NCBI RefSeq assembly: GCF_000963945.1
Contig: NZ_BAMW01000024.1
Coordinates: forward strand, 55,479 to 119,478
DNA length: 64,000 nucleotides
DNA from: Acetobacter indonesiensis
GTDB taxonomy: Bacteria; Pseudomonadota; Alphaproteobacteria; Acetobacterales; Acetobacteraceae
Direction of reading: 5' to 3'
Made by a program: the position numbers and the translations under genes
Notes under the pieces: model-generated
The model's database searches: none
What the model saw: only the letters and a program-made list of their open reading frames with translations
Told to the model about the DNA's origin: nothing
Shown: one piece after another, positions 23,689-32,545 of the stretch
Layout of the letters: each line of letters opens with the position of its first letter
Position numbering within the stretch: the stretch's first letter is position 1

Positions 23689-24854
23689 CAGTCATCTCTC
23701 CTTTTTGCCATGAGTGCGACTTCTTCGGTGATCAGATCCTGTTCCAGCCGAGCCTCAATGGCGCGTGCGAAACTTTGACCATCTGTTTTCAGCACATCGT
23801 TGATGAACTCAGGCCAGGATTGGGGATCTGTGCGCATAAGTTTAAAGCGTAGGTCCCGATCAAAAGTCAGGAATTCACGGATCGCGACACGTCCTCCTCC
23901 TTTCCGTGGAAGAAGCCGCTGATTCAGACAGAAACGCATTGACTGAGCGAGGGCAGAGACAAGGTTATCGCGTTCTTCGCGGGCACAGAGCGATACGGCC
24001 CTCTGCATCATCAGTCCCACATTGTCCGCGTGAATTGTAGTGCCAAGAATACCGCCCGTGATGGCGCAGTTGATTGCGGCGTCCATGGTTTCGCTGTCGC
24101 GGCACTCGCCGACAATCAGTTCGGTCATTTCGCGTCGGGTTGTGCCGCGCACAAATTTAGCAAAAGTCATGTGCGGGGGGTGGATAGGGGTCTGGGTAAT
24201 CTTTGAACCTGTTGGTGACCGGATATAGTCCATCAGGAACTCAATAGGATGTTCGCCCGTAGCAATGTTATAATTTGCGTCCGGTCGCATGACTTTTTCT
24301 TCTGCCAATGCAAAGGCGAGTGACGATTTACCTGACCCGGTGACACCCCCGATCAATTTCATACCGGATACGATGTCATTACTTGCCAGAACCTCTGGTT
24401 CAACCAATTGGGATTCCAAGCTGGGCGGACGGGAAGGAATTGGACGCATAACGATATTCACGCCCTGTCCTCGCATGACCTCACAAGGGGTGAAGTTCAC
24501 ACGGAACCGCAGAGTTTCACGACGGTTGAGTGATACTGAATATGCGCTGTCGAGATCGTGGGAGATGGCCAGCATTGACATCCCGTCCTGCGCATACATG
24601 TGGCTGACAATGTCCGATATTGCGAAATCGTCCGTAGAGAAACGTGTCGCAAAAAGAACCTTCCCATGAACCATGATAGTGACAGGATGACCTGTCTTGA
24701 AATCAATGCGAGAGGCACCAAGGCCATAAGCCCATTTGAGTAGGTCATCGAGACCCGGCGCTTGTTTGCGACGTTCGACCACCCAGCTATAGGCTGGACG
24801 TCCTTCATTGGGCCAGGTTTCTCGTTCAGCTTTAGATGATGTGATGAAATTCAT
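23688..24854 (-). CDS. dotB: DotB/TraJ secretion ATPase
   Basis: Cytoplasmic hexameric ATPase (VirB11/PilT family) energising the type IVB system. 388 residues from ATG 24854, which overlaps the dotC stop (ATGA); a TTG two codons upstream is less likely. Walker A IGGVTGSGKSS near 168-178, the Asp box region LNRRETLRFRVNF near 110, Walker B-type MTELIVGECRDSETM near 240 and HADNVGLMMQR (His box) near 275. Length and motifs match DotB (377). Confidence 0.96.
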   Translation of the reverse strand: MNFITSSKAERETWPNEGRPAYSWVVERRKQAPGLDDLLKWAYGLGASRIDFKTGHPVTIMVHGKVLFATRFSTDDFAISDIVSHMYAQDGMSMLAISHDLDSAYSVSLNRRETLRFRVNFTPCEVMRGQGVNIVMRPIPSRPPSLESQLVEPEVLASNDIVSGMKLIGGVTGSGKSSLAFALAEEKVMRPDANYNIATGEHPIEFLMDYIRSPTGSKITQTPIHPPHMTFAKFVRGTTRREMTELIVGECRDSETMDAAINCAITGGILGTTIHADNVGLMMQRAVSLCAREERDNLVSALAQSMRFCLNQRLLPRKGGGRVAIREFLTFDRDLRFKLMRTDPQSWPEFINDVLKTDGQSFARAIEARLEQDLITEEVALMAKRRDD

Positions 24855-25885
24855 CGGCAACGCTCCGGGTAGAGAGGTGCGCTATAACCATAGCCCCGAT
24901 CACGGCGCAGGCCCCGGAGACCCGGCTGACTGGTAATCCGTACAACCCGATCACCTACGTGAAGCGTGTCGCCTCCGCCGACAGAAGCTTTCTGTTCAAA
25001 CACGACATGAGGTTCTTCCACGCGCCCATTGGCCAGCAGAACCCGATAACGGGCCATGCCCACGATATCGCGCTGAAGTCGTGAGAGGTCTGATAGAAAA
25101 ATTTCCGAGGCCTGTTTTTCTCCGGAAGCCCAGCCTTCTGCGACCCAGTCATTCCAGTAACCAACCTCCTTTTTGTTCATAGGAAGAGCCGCTGAGGCAG
25201 GGTGACGAGGCTTCTGCCATGATCTGACGAGATAGGTTCGCCAGTTGGGTGCAGCTGATGTCAGTTGTGCTTCTCTCGTGATTTCAAAAACGCATTGGGT
25301 TTCATGCGCGACCTGCCCTGTGCCGTTCAGGGCGAATGCCATTTGGGCTTCGGTGACAATTGGGGGTTGCATAAGGGTCTGCCCGCCGCCAATGGGCAAT
25401 ACCAGAGACCGGAAATCGTAAGTGCTATCAAGCGTGTCTTCATAGCGTCGGAGCATTTCGTTGATCGCAAAGCTTCGTGCAGCAAGTCCTCCTTGCGCAC
25501 CATAGATATGTGCCGCCTCCTGAAGAGCTTCTTTACGACCCGGCTTCAATCCATCGGACTCAAGATCATTAGGGCGAGTATTTTGCAGGGCCTCTAATGA
25601 GAGTGGACGATCGCCACCAACAATTTTGTCGAGTTCCTGGGCTCCCGTGATGGGTTTATTGATTGGATTGGCCAAGGCGGGCTCTGCTTGCTCAATATCA
25701 TCCGCTGCTGGTTGCGGGGGTTGAGGCATTGGAACCAGGGTGCCGCTCCTTGCTGGTGGCGGCGTACTTGATTTGAATGGGATTACGCGGCCGTCAACTT
25801 TGACGGTATCTGCGGCCAAAGCTGGTTGCCCGAAAGCGACCATCATGGTGCAGGCCATAAGAGAGAAGTAGGGTGTTTTAATCAT
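24851..25885 (-). CDS. dotC: DotC/TraI outer-membrane-complex protein
   Basis: 344 residues from ATG 25885; a longer frame to 26026 would run through dotD. Signal peptide MIKTPYFSLMACTMMVAFGQPALAA; the MACTM lies in the hydrophobic core, so a lipobox-like cysteine is present but not in the ideal place. The domain has LEALQNTRPNDLESDGLKPGRKEALQ..., a family signature (aligned to DotC LREAALKEAA), and LVRSWQKPRHPASAALPMNKKE. DotC forms the outer-membrane core with DotD and DotH. Overlaps dotD by 8 nt. Confidence 0.9.
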   Translation of the reverse strand: MIKTPYFSLMACTMMVAFGQPALAADTVKVDGRVIPFKSSTPPPARSGTLVPMPQPPQPAADDIEQAEPALANPINKPITGAQELDKIVGGDRPLSLEALQNTRPNDLESDGLKPGRKEALQEAAHIYGAQGGLAARSFAINEMLRRYEDTLDSTYDFRSLVLPIGGGQTLMQPPIVTEAQMAFALNGTGQVAHETQCVFEITREAQLTSAAPNWRTYLVRSWQKPRHPASAALPMNKKEVGYWNDWVAEGWASGEKQASEIFLSDLSRLQRDIVGMARYRVLLANGRVEEPHVVFEQKASVGGGDTLHVGDRVVRITSQPGLRGLRRDRGYGYSAPLYPERCR

Positions 25886-26336
25886 GATACACCACCGCGA
25901 TCTGATGATGGAGGGGATCGACTTGCACCGTGGCTGCATTTCCGGCCTGGTCTCCGAATGACCGGAGAATATCGAGTACAGGGGCAACACTGTTTGTTTG
26001 CACCGTGATATCGTGGCTCTTGCCAAATACGGTCACTGTGTAACCGATTTCCTTACCCAACTTGCGGATGCCGGCGTTTAATGGCCCATTCCAGACGAAC
26101 CAAATTCGACGGTTAATATCATCGGGAGTACTAGATTGGTCTGTGACCGGAACTACAGGTGCGGTACGGACCGTGCCAAGTTCACGCAGATCCGACGTGG
26201 TTGAGGCTATGGAACGTTGTAAGGCCACTTCCGGACTGGCCATACCAGTCGTTTCGATAGGGCCGGGTTTTATGTGTCCAGAACAGGCTGTCAGCCCGAT
26301 ACTGAGGGTAGCATATAGAAAGGAGGTCTTTTTCAT
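25878..26336 (-). CDS. dotD: DotD/TraH outer-membrane lipoprotein
   Basis: 152 residues from ATG 26336 (GGAG 6 nt upstream; an ATG two codons earlier is too close to it). Lipoprotein signal with lipobox LTAC (SIGLTACSG). The C-terminal domain, with INRRIWFVWNGPLNAGIRKLG and VLDILRSFGDQAGNAATV, has the secretin N0-like fold of DotD (163 residues). It helps DotH reach the outer membrane. First gene of the dotD-DUF1173 operon, with GTCGCATCATG 35 nt upstream. Confidence 0.9.
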   Translation of the reverse strand: MKKTSFLYATLSIGLTACSGHIKPGPIETTGMASPEVALQRSIASTTSDLRELGTVRTAPVVPVTDQSSTPDDINRRIWFVWNGPLNAGIRKLGKEIGYTVTVFGKSHDITVQTNSVAPVLDILRSFGDQAGNAATVQVDPLHHQIAVVYHD

Positions 26337-26371
26337 GGTCATCTCCGTTTATGAAAAACAGAGTGACCGTT

Positions 26372-26382
26372 CATGATGCGAC
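26372..26382 (-). promoter_or_regulatory. GTCGCATSATG element, copy 7
   Basis: GTCGCATCATG on the minus strand, just downstream of a T7 tract, 35 nt before dotD. Confidence 0.7.
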
Positions 26383-26472
26383 CAGTTTAAAAAAATTGAG
26401 GCTTTAGAAAATTTATTCTGACAAAAATGACGCTAAGGAAATAATAGAATTACTTCCTTAGCGCCCGAGCCT

Positions 26473-29400
26473 TTACTCCGCTGCAATAGGGGTATCGCTA
26501 TCCTCATCCATTGAACGAACTCTATCGTGAACGCCAACGGCAATCCCTCGACCGTCAAGAATTTCATGGGCGAGATCGTCAATCACGCCTCTTTGCGCTT
26601 CCTCTGCAGAAAGACCAGTCTCGCTTATGCGTATCTGCCGACGTCGAGTAATCTCGTCTACAGCCGATCCCCCAGGGAATACCGCAGCAAGAAATCTTAA
26701 TGCAAGTTGTGGGCTTACTGCGTTGAAGAGCCTAGAACTTAGTGCAGTATCCTCAGGTGTTGAGCTAAATCCCCACAGTTCAATAGGGCCGAGGACGTTG
26801 ACCAACTGAACTTCATATACTCCTTCAGCGGCGTTCAGCTGTAAGAAGAACGGTGCGCCATTCCGCCCTGGACCACGCAGCGCATTTTTAACAACCCAAG
26901 CGCTGGCTGTTGATAATTCCCAGCGAGAAATAAGCTGTTCCGCATCTTTGCCATCCCCCTTTTTGAGAACCCAGCGCCCTGTACTCTGTCCCATAAGATC
27001 ATCGGAGAAATCACGGGGACGCTGAGATATAAAACCAAGCTGAACATTGTGTTTTCGACCTTCACGGGCATCACGTACTGCCTGCGCGTCTACTTGCGGA
27101 GCAGATTCCGCACGATGCCATTCGTCGTAATCAAGCCGTTTAACGGCCTCTTTCATCTCAGTGAAACGAGCAAGATGATAGTCTCTCATTTTCGCAGGCA
27201 TCACCGGTTCATCGGCATATTCTGGATGAAGGAAAAAGTTTCGTGCGATGAGGTGTCTGGCAAGCATATACATCAACGCGGTTTGACGATCGGCGGCGGC
27301 TGAACCTTTAGGGGCAACTTCTGCGAGATCAATCATGATCACACGAGCGTCACCCATATCAAGCTGTGTAGGGGCTGCTAAGGTGGGGAAATTCTTAATA
27401 ACGTTCATGATATAGCGGTCAAAAACGTCAATAAGGCTTTCGCCGGTTTCAATCTTGATTTTTTCGTACCGCTTTGAGATTTCAGGTGTACGTGCAGCAC
27501 GCAGAAGATCCTGAAGAACAGGCACAGCATGACGCTGGGCGATACCGGCAGTACGGTAGTCACCAACATCAATTAGGGCGTTAACGACGTCACGCCACCA
27601 GGTCGGATCATCAATTCCCCCATGATGGGGGAGTGACAGGTTATGATGGTGGATTGCGGCATCAACCAGAGGTTCCGTTCCGGACCGGTAGAGCTTGGGT
27701 TCTCCCCCTGAGACGTCAGTACAAAGCCTGTAAGCTTCATCAATGACGTCCTGGACAAGATGATCCATCCCTTCAAACGGCGGTTTGCCGAGCGGGGTCG
27801 CAAGAAGTGAAATAAAGTTTTCAAGAAACACGCGCTCAAGGGGAAGCGGGTATTCGAGGCCCAACTGCACATCAAAGACGTTGACTTCATATCCTTGGGT
27901 TTTCTGCATTTTTAAATAAGCCGCTTCATGAGCGCGCTCTGGTCCCAGTGCAGATTGCAGTAATGCGACAAATCCCTTTCCACCTGGACCAATATCGACC
28001 TTGCCTATCAAAGGGAGTTTAGCGCCATTTCCTGAAAGTGCGGCCGAACTCAAGACAAGCCCTAGATTAATCGTGTTGCTCATGACGGTCTTCCCCCCAC
28101 CAGGAGGGGCAATGATGATATCAACCACTGCTTCTCGCAAACCGCCACCAGTTGGATCGAATGGCCAGATTGACCCATCGGGCCTCCGGAAAAGAATACT
28201 TCCCTGTTGCCATGGGGATGCGCTCCGTGCCCATGGCATCATGGTAAAAGCTTCGCCTAAAGGTGCGAGTGAAGGATTGGCTGTGCTGCCTAGAGAAAGT
28301 GTTGGCACCGAACCCATAGCCGCTTCCAATGGATCGCCGCTGACCCGTGTTGTCTTACAGTTGCCCCATCCTTCAATAGCCTGTGATAACGCTGAGGCTT
28401 GTCGGCGTAGTTTGGCATCCTCACCTATGGGAGCCCATGTTGCGGCCGACATACGCATGCGGACTGAATTGTGGTTCTGCTTTTCCCGCATTGTCTTTAA
28501 CGCGGCAAATGAGCGCCGGATATCTTCATTCCCCGGCAGCATTGCCAGAAATCCTGCGCCGACCTCCTTAAGGGCGAAGGCGGCTCCCCCACCGCTTTCC
28601 AAAATCATCGCACTGCGCCACGGGATACGCTTCCGACCGAGGGTGGCAGATAATTCCGAAAATGGGCGCGGATCTTCAGGTCCAAGCTCCATGTCCACTG
28701 GAGCGTAACAATAGTCGCCAATATTGACCAATTGCCCACCAATTGTATCTGCATCTGAATGAAAAACCTGATCAGGGATTGATGGCCAAAGTTCACCTTC
28801 AGGCAAAGGACCCGTTGCGTCAGGATCATCAGGCAAGCGTGGCATAAGTGGGTCACCGATTAGGGAAGGCTTCCACTTTGAGGCAGCAGTTTCGCGATAA
28901 ACCATTTCGCGCGTGATACGTAGAGCGGCGTGTGGGGGGATCAATGTGCAAGATATATCCAGACCATTCAACGCCCCCTCAATACGATGGACAGCAGCAG
29001 TATGCCTAGCCAGCATGATTCCGCTGCGCAGAGCAAACCGTTGGGTATCGCCAATATTTGGAAAAGCTTTCGCTGTTGCGGCCTGTTCTTCTGAAACCTG
29101 CTTACGTTCCTCCCTACTCAACAATCCCTTGCGTGTCCAAAGCACATAATATGCTACTTCTGAGCGCATGACATTCGGCCAACGCTTGCTCCGTTCTCCA
29201 AGAAGATCGTTGAGATCAAGCCCCTGTCTGGTGGCAATAGCACGACAAGAGCTGAGGCACAGTTGATTAATTTCCTGCAGAGCGGTGTCTGGGTCAGACA
29301 AGTACCATCCGACCAGTGCATGGCCTTTCTCTTCAAGTACACCCTGCAGTTCGATCCGCTGTTGCTCTGCCAATTCGGCAATTTCCTGGCGGGTACACAT

Positions 29401-29556
29401 TCGACGTAAGCCGTTAATGCGCAAAACAGAGATATACTCACCCCGTTTGGTCACCAAGTGATCATCGTGCGTTGTTTCAACGTCACAAAATGCCTGTAGG
29501 GGTTGCCGGAGAGACAGGCTGAGGCCTGCGAGAAGTGTGGAAAGGTAGCCTGCCAT
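26473..29556 (-). CDS. icmB: IcmB/DotO (TraU) secretion ATPase
   Basis: Large cytoplasmic VirB4-class ATPase of type IVB systems. 1027 residues, as in Legionella DotO (1009). N-terminal half has the family's long regulatory domain; Walker A IIAPPGGGKTVM (about 481-492) and a later IDLAEVAPKG plus LGFISQRPRDFSDDL (arginine-finger side) complete the ATPase. Ends MDEDSDTPIAAE. It follows icmJ by 12 nt, the Legionella order icmD-icmJ-icmB. A 90-nt gap with the dotD promoter separates it from the next operon. Confidence 0.96.
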   Translation of the reverse strand: MAGYLSTLLAGLSLSLRQPLQAFCDVETTHDDHLVTKRGEYISVLRINGLRRMCTRQEIAELAEQQRIELQGVLEEKGHALVGWYLSDPDTALQEINQLCLSSCRAIATRQGLDLNDLLGERSKRWPNVMRSEVAYYVLWTRKGLLSREERKQVSEEQAATAKAFPNIGDTQRFALRSGIMLARHTAAVHRIEGALNGLDISCTLIPPHAALRITREMVYRETAASKWKPSLIGDPLMPRLPDDPDATGPLPEGELWPSIPDQVFHSDADTIGGQLVNIGDYCYAPVDMELGPEDPRPFSELSATLGRKRIPWRSAMILESGGGAAFALKEVGAGFLAMLPGNEDIRRSFAALKTMREKQNHNSVRMRMSAATWAPIGEDAKLRRQASALSQAIEGWGNCKTTRVSGDPLEAAMGSVPTLSLGSTANPSLAPLGEAFTMMPWARSASPWQQGSILFRRPDGSIWPFDPTGGGLREAVVDIIIAPPGGGKTVMSNTINLGLVLSSAALSGNGAKLPLIGKVDIGPGGKGFVALLQSALGPERAHEAAYLKMQKTQGYEVNVFDVQLGLEYPLPLERVFLENFISLLATPLGKPPFEGMDHLVQDVIDEAYRLCTDVSGGEPKLYRSGTEPLVDAAIHHHNLSLPHHGGIDDPTWWRDVVNALIDVGDYRTAGIAQRHAVPVLQDLLRAARTPEISKRYEKIKIETGESLIDVFDRYIMNVIKNFPTLAAPTQLDMGDARVIMIDLAEVAPKGSAAADRQTALMYMLARHLIARNFFLHPEYADEPVMPAKMRDYHLARFTEMKEAVKRLDYDEWHRAESAPQVDAQAVRDAREGRKHNVQLGFISQRPRDFSDDLMGQSTGRWVLKKGDGKDAEQLISRWELSTASAWVVKNALRGPGRNGAPFFLQLNAAEGVYEVQLVNVLGPIELWGFSSTPEDTALSSRLFNAVSPQLALRFLAAVFPGGSAVDEITRRRQIRISETGLSAEEAQRGVIDDLAHEILDGRGIAVGVHDRVRSMDEDSDTPIAAE

Positions 29557-29568
29557 TATCTGAACCTG

Positions 29569-30195
29569 TCAGGAGTTTGTGGGAAGAAGGCGGAGGCGCG
29601 CTTCAAGAATATCGGGATAGATATCATCAGGCCCATCGTAGAGACGGCCCAAGGGTAAAAGTTTCAGGTTATCGAGCAAGAAATCCAAACCATCTTCCAC
29701 ATCCTGTCTGGAAGTATCAGCAATCTGCATGGCGATACTAACGTGAGACGGAGCTGAAGATTGCAATCGTCGGAATGCTTCATCTGATCTGGAAAACAAG
29801 GTACGGAGTGTCTGAGCTGCGGCCACGCCGGCCGGCGGTAACATTCCTGGTTCCCTGCCTTCTGCCAGAACTGTAACACTCTTTTCCCACGCACTAAGTT
29901 TCCGACCACAAGCCCGATAGAGGGCAAGATGGGCATGTGCTGTGAGGGCAGAGACCTGTCTCTGATCGAGTTCAGGACACCAGATCAAAAGAGCTTCCCG
30001 ATCAATCGTCGGACGGTTCAGTGATTGTAGCAGATTACAGACCTGGCATATGCGTGTGTCTGTTCCACGCCAGGAAAAACTAACCCCGCTGACTGGAAGG
30101 CCACAGCACGCACAAGTCGAGGTGCCGGCTTCCGCCTTAACAGGCGGAATATTTCTGAAAGGCTGCACGCTAAGGCGGAAAACCGGCTGTCTCAT
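29569..30195 (-). CDS. icmJ: IcmJ/DotN zinc-binding adaptor
   Basis: 208 residues, the same length as Legionella IcmJ. Zinc site CACC near 28-31 and CQVC near 50-53. Then REALLIWCPELDQRQVSALT, the counterpart of the IcmJ segment containing LPEMxQxELN. DotN is a permanent partner of DotL in the coupling complex. Start ATG 30195 with a purine-rich site. Position between icmD and icmB supports the call. Confidence 0.88.
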   Translation of the reverse strand: MRQPVFRLSVQPFRNIPPVKAEAGTSTCACCGLPVSGVSFSWRGTDTRICQVCNLLQSLNRPTIDREALLIWCPELDQRQVSALTAHAHLALYRACGRKLSAWEKSVTVLAEGREPGMLPPAGVAAAQTLRTLFSRSDEAFRRLQSSAPSHVSIAMQIADTSRQDVEDGLDFLLDNLKLLPLGRLYDGPDDIYPDILEARLRLLPTNS

Positions 30196-30206
30196 TGTTT
30201 TAGACC

Positions 30207-30653
30207 TCAGTTACCCCCCGTGAACTCATAAGCCTGAGCACTGGTACCCACTGTAGCTTGGCCACCAGAAGCCGTATTGGCGGCTTTGTTGATCCATTTT
30301 GGCCCGGTGGCAAACAGACCGCAGAGCACAAGGCCAGCAATCCCCATACCAATCTTTCCGGGACTACGGGTTTGCTGATTGCGACTTTCCCAGAGTGCCC
30401 AGACACCCGCAATGAAGCAGATAAAAGCCAGTATATACATTGCGGCTGAAGCAACAGTGCCCCCAGTCGTCAGGCCTTCCTGTGACATGCTCTGGATCTG
30501 CTTTCCGAGACCATCACCTGTCGGTTGGACGGCCTGCGCCATCGCGTGAGTTGCTGCAAGCATCAATGTCGTGCCGCTGATAGCGGCCAGACGGGTGGAC
30601 CGTACGATGATGGACTGAGGAGCCTTTTCGTTTTTAACGGTAAGCGTGTTCAT
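30207..30653 (-). CDS. icmD: IcmD/DotP inner-membrane protein
   Basis: 148 residues from ATG 30653 (GGAG 9 nt upstream); an earlier start at 30716 would overlap the regulatory motif. Signal or first membrane segment (STRLAAISGTTLMLAATHAMA), then two more (SAAMYILAFICFIAGVWALW and IGMGIAGLVLCGLFATG). IcmD (132 residues) has the same layout and place. First gene of the icmD-J-B operon. Confidence 0.85.
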   Translation of the reverse strand: MNTLTVKNEKAPQSIIVRSTRLAAISGTTLMLAATHAMAQAVQPTGDGLGKQIQSMSQEGLTTGGTVASAAMYILAFICFIAGVWALWESRNQQTRSPGKIGMGIAGLVLCGLFATGPKWINKAANTASGGQATVGTSAQAYEFTGGN

Positions 30654-30713
30654 GAGTGTAACTCCAAGTGTCATGACATAAGGGTTTTTGCCCCAATGGC
30701 GATTAAATCTGTT

Positions 30714-30724
30714 CATGATGCGAC
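30714..30724 (-). promoter_or_regulatory. GTCGCATSATG element, copy 8
   Basis: GTCGCATCATG on the minus strand, 60 nt before icmD, lying in the gap after icmC. Confidence 0.65.
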
Positions 30725-30746
30725 GAGAAACAGAGTTTCTGATCCG

Positions 30747-31283
30747 TCAGTGTGGCCAGTAGCTGAGTAACCAGTTCGCTTCTTTGACGGGATTAAGCAG
30801 AACGACACCAAGGGCGAACTGACACAGTAAGCCAAGCTTGGTGCGATTGTTCTTGCCGGTCATGGCTCCCTGCCAGGAGATCAGAGCAAAAAACGCAACC
30901 CATGCGCCGAATGTCTGGAAAAAGAGCGAAAAATCTTTAACAATTTGCAAGATGGCATCGTGGGGACCAGCCCCAGAAATAGGAGAAGTGCCTCCAGTAT
31001 AGCCCGTGGGCGATGATGAGTTCAGGCTGACCTGCATGTCCAGTTTGGCTGACTTTGCGGCTTTCGTCAGAATGCGATCAAAAGCTGCAAAGGCCCCGGA
31101 TAAAAGTAGGACAACATACGGGACCCATGGTTTACCGACAAATGGGTTTTGTGGCTGTCGCTGCTGCCACATACCCCAAACAGCATAAAGAAAGCTCATA
31201 CACGCGGCGATATAGCATGCCGTAGGCAGAAGCCATGAACCTGCGATGGCAATATCGTTTAGGAAATTGACGAGACCTTCCAC
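30747..31283 (-). CDS. icmC: IcmC/DotE multi-spanning membrane protein
   Basis: 178 residues starting with GTG 31283 (GAGGAG 7 nt upstream). About four membrane segments: LLPTACYIAACMSFLYAVWGM, WVPYVVLLLSGAFAAF, FFQTFGAWVAFFALISWQG and LLCQFALGVVLL. A polar loop rich in Ser/Gly sits in the middle. Length and topology fit IcmC/DotE/TraR. Co-transcribed after icmG (10 nt gap). Confidence 0.85.
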   Translation of the reverse strand: MEGLVNFLNDIAIAGSWLLPTACYIAACMSFLYAVWGMWQQRQPQNPFVGKPWVPYVVLLLSGAFAAFDRILTKAAKSAKLDMQVSLNSSSPTGYTGGTSPISGAGPHDAILQIVKDFSLFFQTFGAWVAFFALISWQGAMTGKNNRTKLGLLCQFALGVVLLNPVKEANWLLSYWPH

Positions 31284-31293
31284 GTCTATCTCC

Positions 31294-32472
31294 TCAATTA
31301 ATCAGACCATGATCAGTTTTGATCACCCAGTTGGTACCAGCCTGATAAATAGACTTAACGACACCGTAGCCCCGTAAATTTGTTCCCGGCTCAACTTCGT
31401 ACTGGCTTTGCTCACCAGAAGGCGCGTTATCATCCTGTACCATACCCAATAAGGGAGATGCAGAAACAATGCGGTAGCGCGGTACCCAGTTATGGTTTGT
31501 CCGCGGTTGTTCTGAGGCCGGTGCTGCCTGCGGAGCCAGAGAGGACGGGCTTGCGGAAGGAGGCGGTGCGCTATTCTGCTGACTGTTCATGGCAGCCGCT
31601 AACGCGCGTTTGGCCTGATCTGCGGCATTCTCTCTAGCTTGATTTGGGAGATCAGTTGCATCCGCGACAGCCTTCCTGGCCTCAAGCAGGGCTAGACGGC
31701 GCGTAAAATCGGCACGGGCTTTCAGCGCCTCATCACGTTCCTTCTGAAGTTCCTGACGGAGTGAAAGCATCTCTGTCCGTGTATTTTGGACAAGTGCGGC
31801 TTCCATGGTTACCAGTTGTAAGACATCAATCTGATCCTTCGAGCTCATTGGAGCCGCAATGAGGTGACGTGCAGTCTCGGTTGCTGTTTGTGGTGTCAAA
31901 GGAGGTGGTGGGGAGACGGGATCAACTGCCGCTGCTTGTTCTGCCTCGCGGGACTGTACGGGTGGCGACTGGGGCGGTGCCGGTGTGTTTTGTACGGTTT
32001 TCGGATGTGGTCCGGCCGCGATCATTGCGCTGAGATCATCAGTCGGTTGCGCCTGTTTGGCTTCAACTGTTTCTTGACGACTGGCTACATGAACCGGCGG
32101 CTGAGAGCGTGGGGCAGGTTGGTGTTTCTGCGGCACGGCTGGGGTAGGCAGCGTTTGGGCAGTTATACCAACTTCCTGTCCAACTGGCTGCATGGTGCTG
32201 GGACTGGAATGAAAACCCCAGAAACCAGCCAAAAGTAGCACTAGAGCCCCTGAGGCTGCGCCAGCCATAAGGATACGTTTATCGGGCAGTTTCTTCTTTG
32301 CTTCCGCCTGCCCAGAATTGTCTGGGATAGTGTCTGCTATCTGGTCCTGTTCGTTCTCAGAGGAAGCCTGCTCTGAGGGTTCGGATGCGGTTTGTTGATT
32401 TTGCGGACGTAGGTGCCGGATTGTTCCGGTGTCATCCTGCGGAAATGCAGTCTGACGGGGTTCTGCTGACAT
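31294..32472 (-). CDS. icmG: IcmG/DotF-type (TraP) inner-membrane protein
   Basis: 392 residues from ATG 32472 (AAAGGA 9 nt upstream). Cytoplasmic Gln/Glu-rich N-terminus, one membrane helix (ILMAGAASGALVLLLAGFWGF, about 67-87), a Pro/Gln-rich stalk, a coiled coil (TRTEMLSLRQELQKERDEALK), and a C-terminal domain (WVPRYRIVSASPLLGMVQ). Legionella DotF (269) is shorter; the extra length is low-complexity linker. Assigned by topology and synteny icmE-icmG-icmC. Confidence 0.8.
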   Translation of the reverse strand: MSAEPRQTAFPQDDTGTIRHLRPQNQQTASEPSEQASSENEQDQIADTIPDNSGQAEAKKKLPDKRILMAGAASGALVLLLAGFWGFHSSPSTMQPVGQEVGITAQTLPTPAVPQKHQPAPRSQPPVHVASRQETVEAKQAQPTDDLSAMIAAGPHPKTVQNTPAPPQSPPVQSREAEQAAAVDPVSPPPPLTPQTATETARHLIAAPMSSKDQIDVLQLVTMEAALVQNTRTEMLSLRQELQKERDEALKARADFTRRLALLEARKAVADATDLPNQARENAADQAKRALAAAMNSQQNSAPPPSASPSSLAPQAAPASEQPRTNHNWVPRYRIVSASPLLGMVQDDNAPSGEQSQYEVEPGTNLRGYGVVKSIYQAGTNWVIKTDHGLIN

Positions 32473-32515
32473 GATCCTGTCCTTTGTAGGTGAAACTAGG
32501 GACAGGATCACGCAT

Positions 32516-32526
32516 CATCATGCGAC
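32516..32526 (-). promoter_or_regulatory. GTCGCATSATG element, copy 9
   Basis: GTCGCATGATG on the minus strand preceded by a T8 tract, 43 nt before icmG and just after the icmE stop, so icmG-C form a separate transcription unit. Confidence 0.7.
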
Positions 32527-32545
32527 GAGTTTAAAAAAAACAGAT

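Noticed and set aside
26473..29556. Frames on the plus strand within icmB such as 28001-28708
   Set aside because: Shadow frames of a clearly coding ATPase, without ribosome sites or family patterns.
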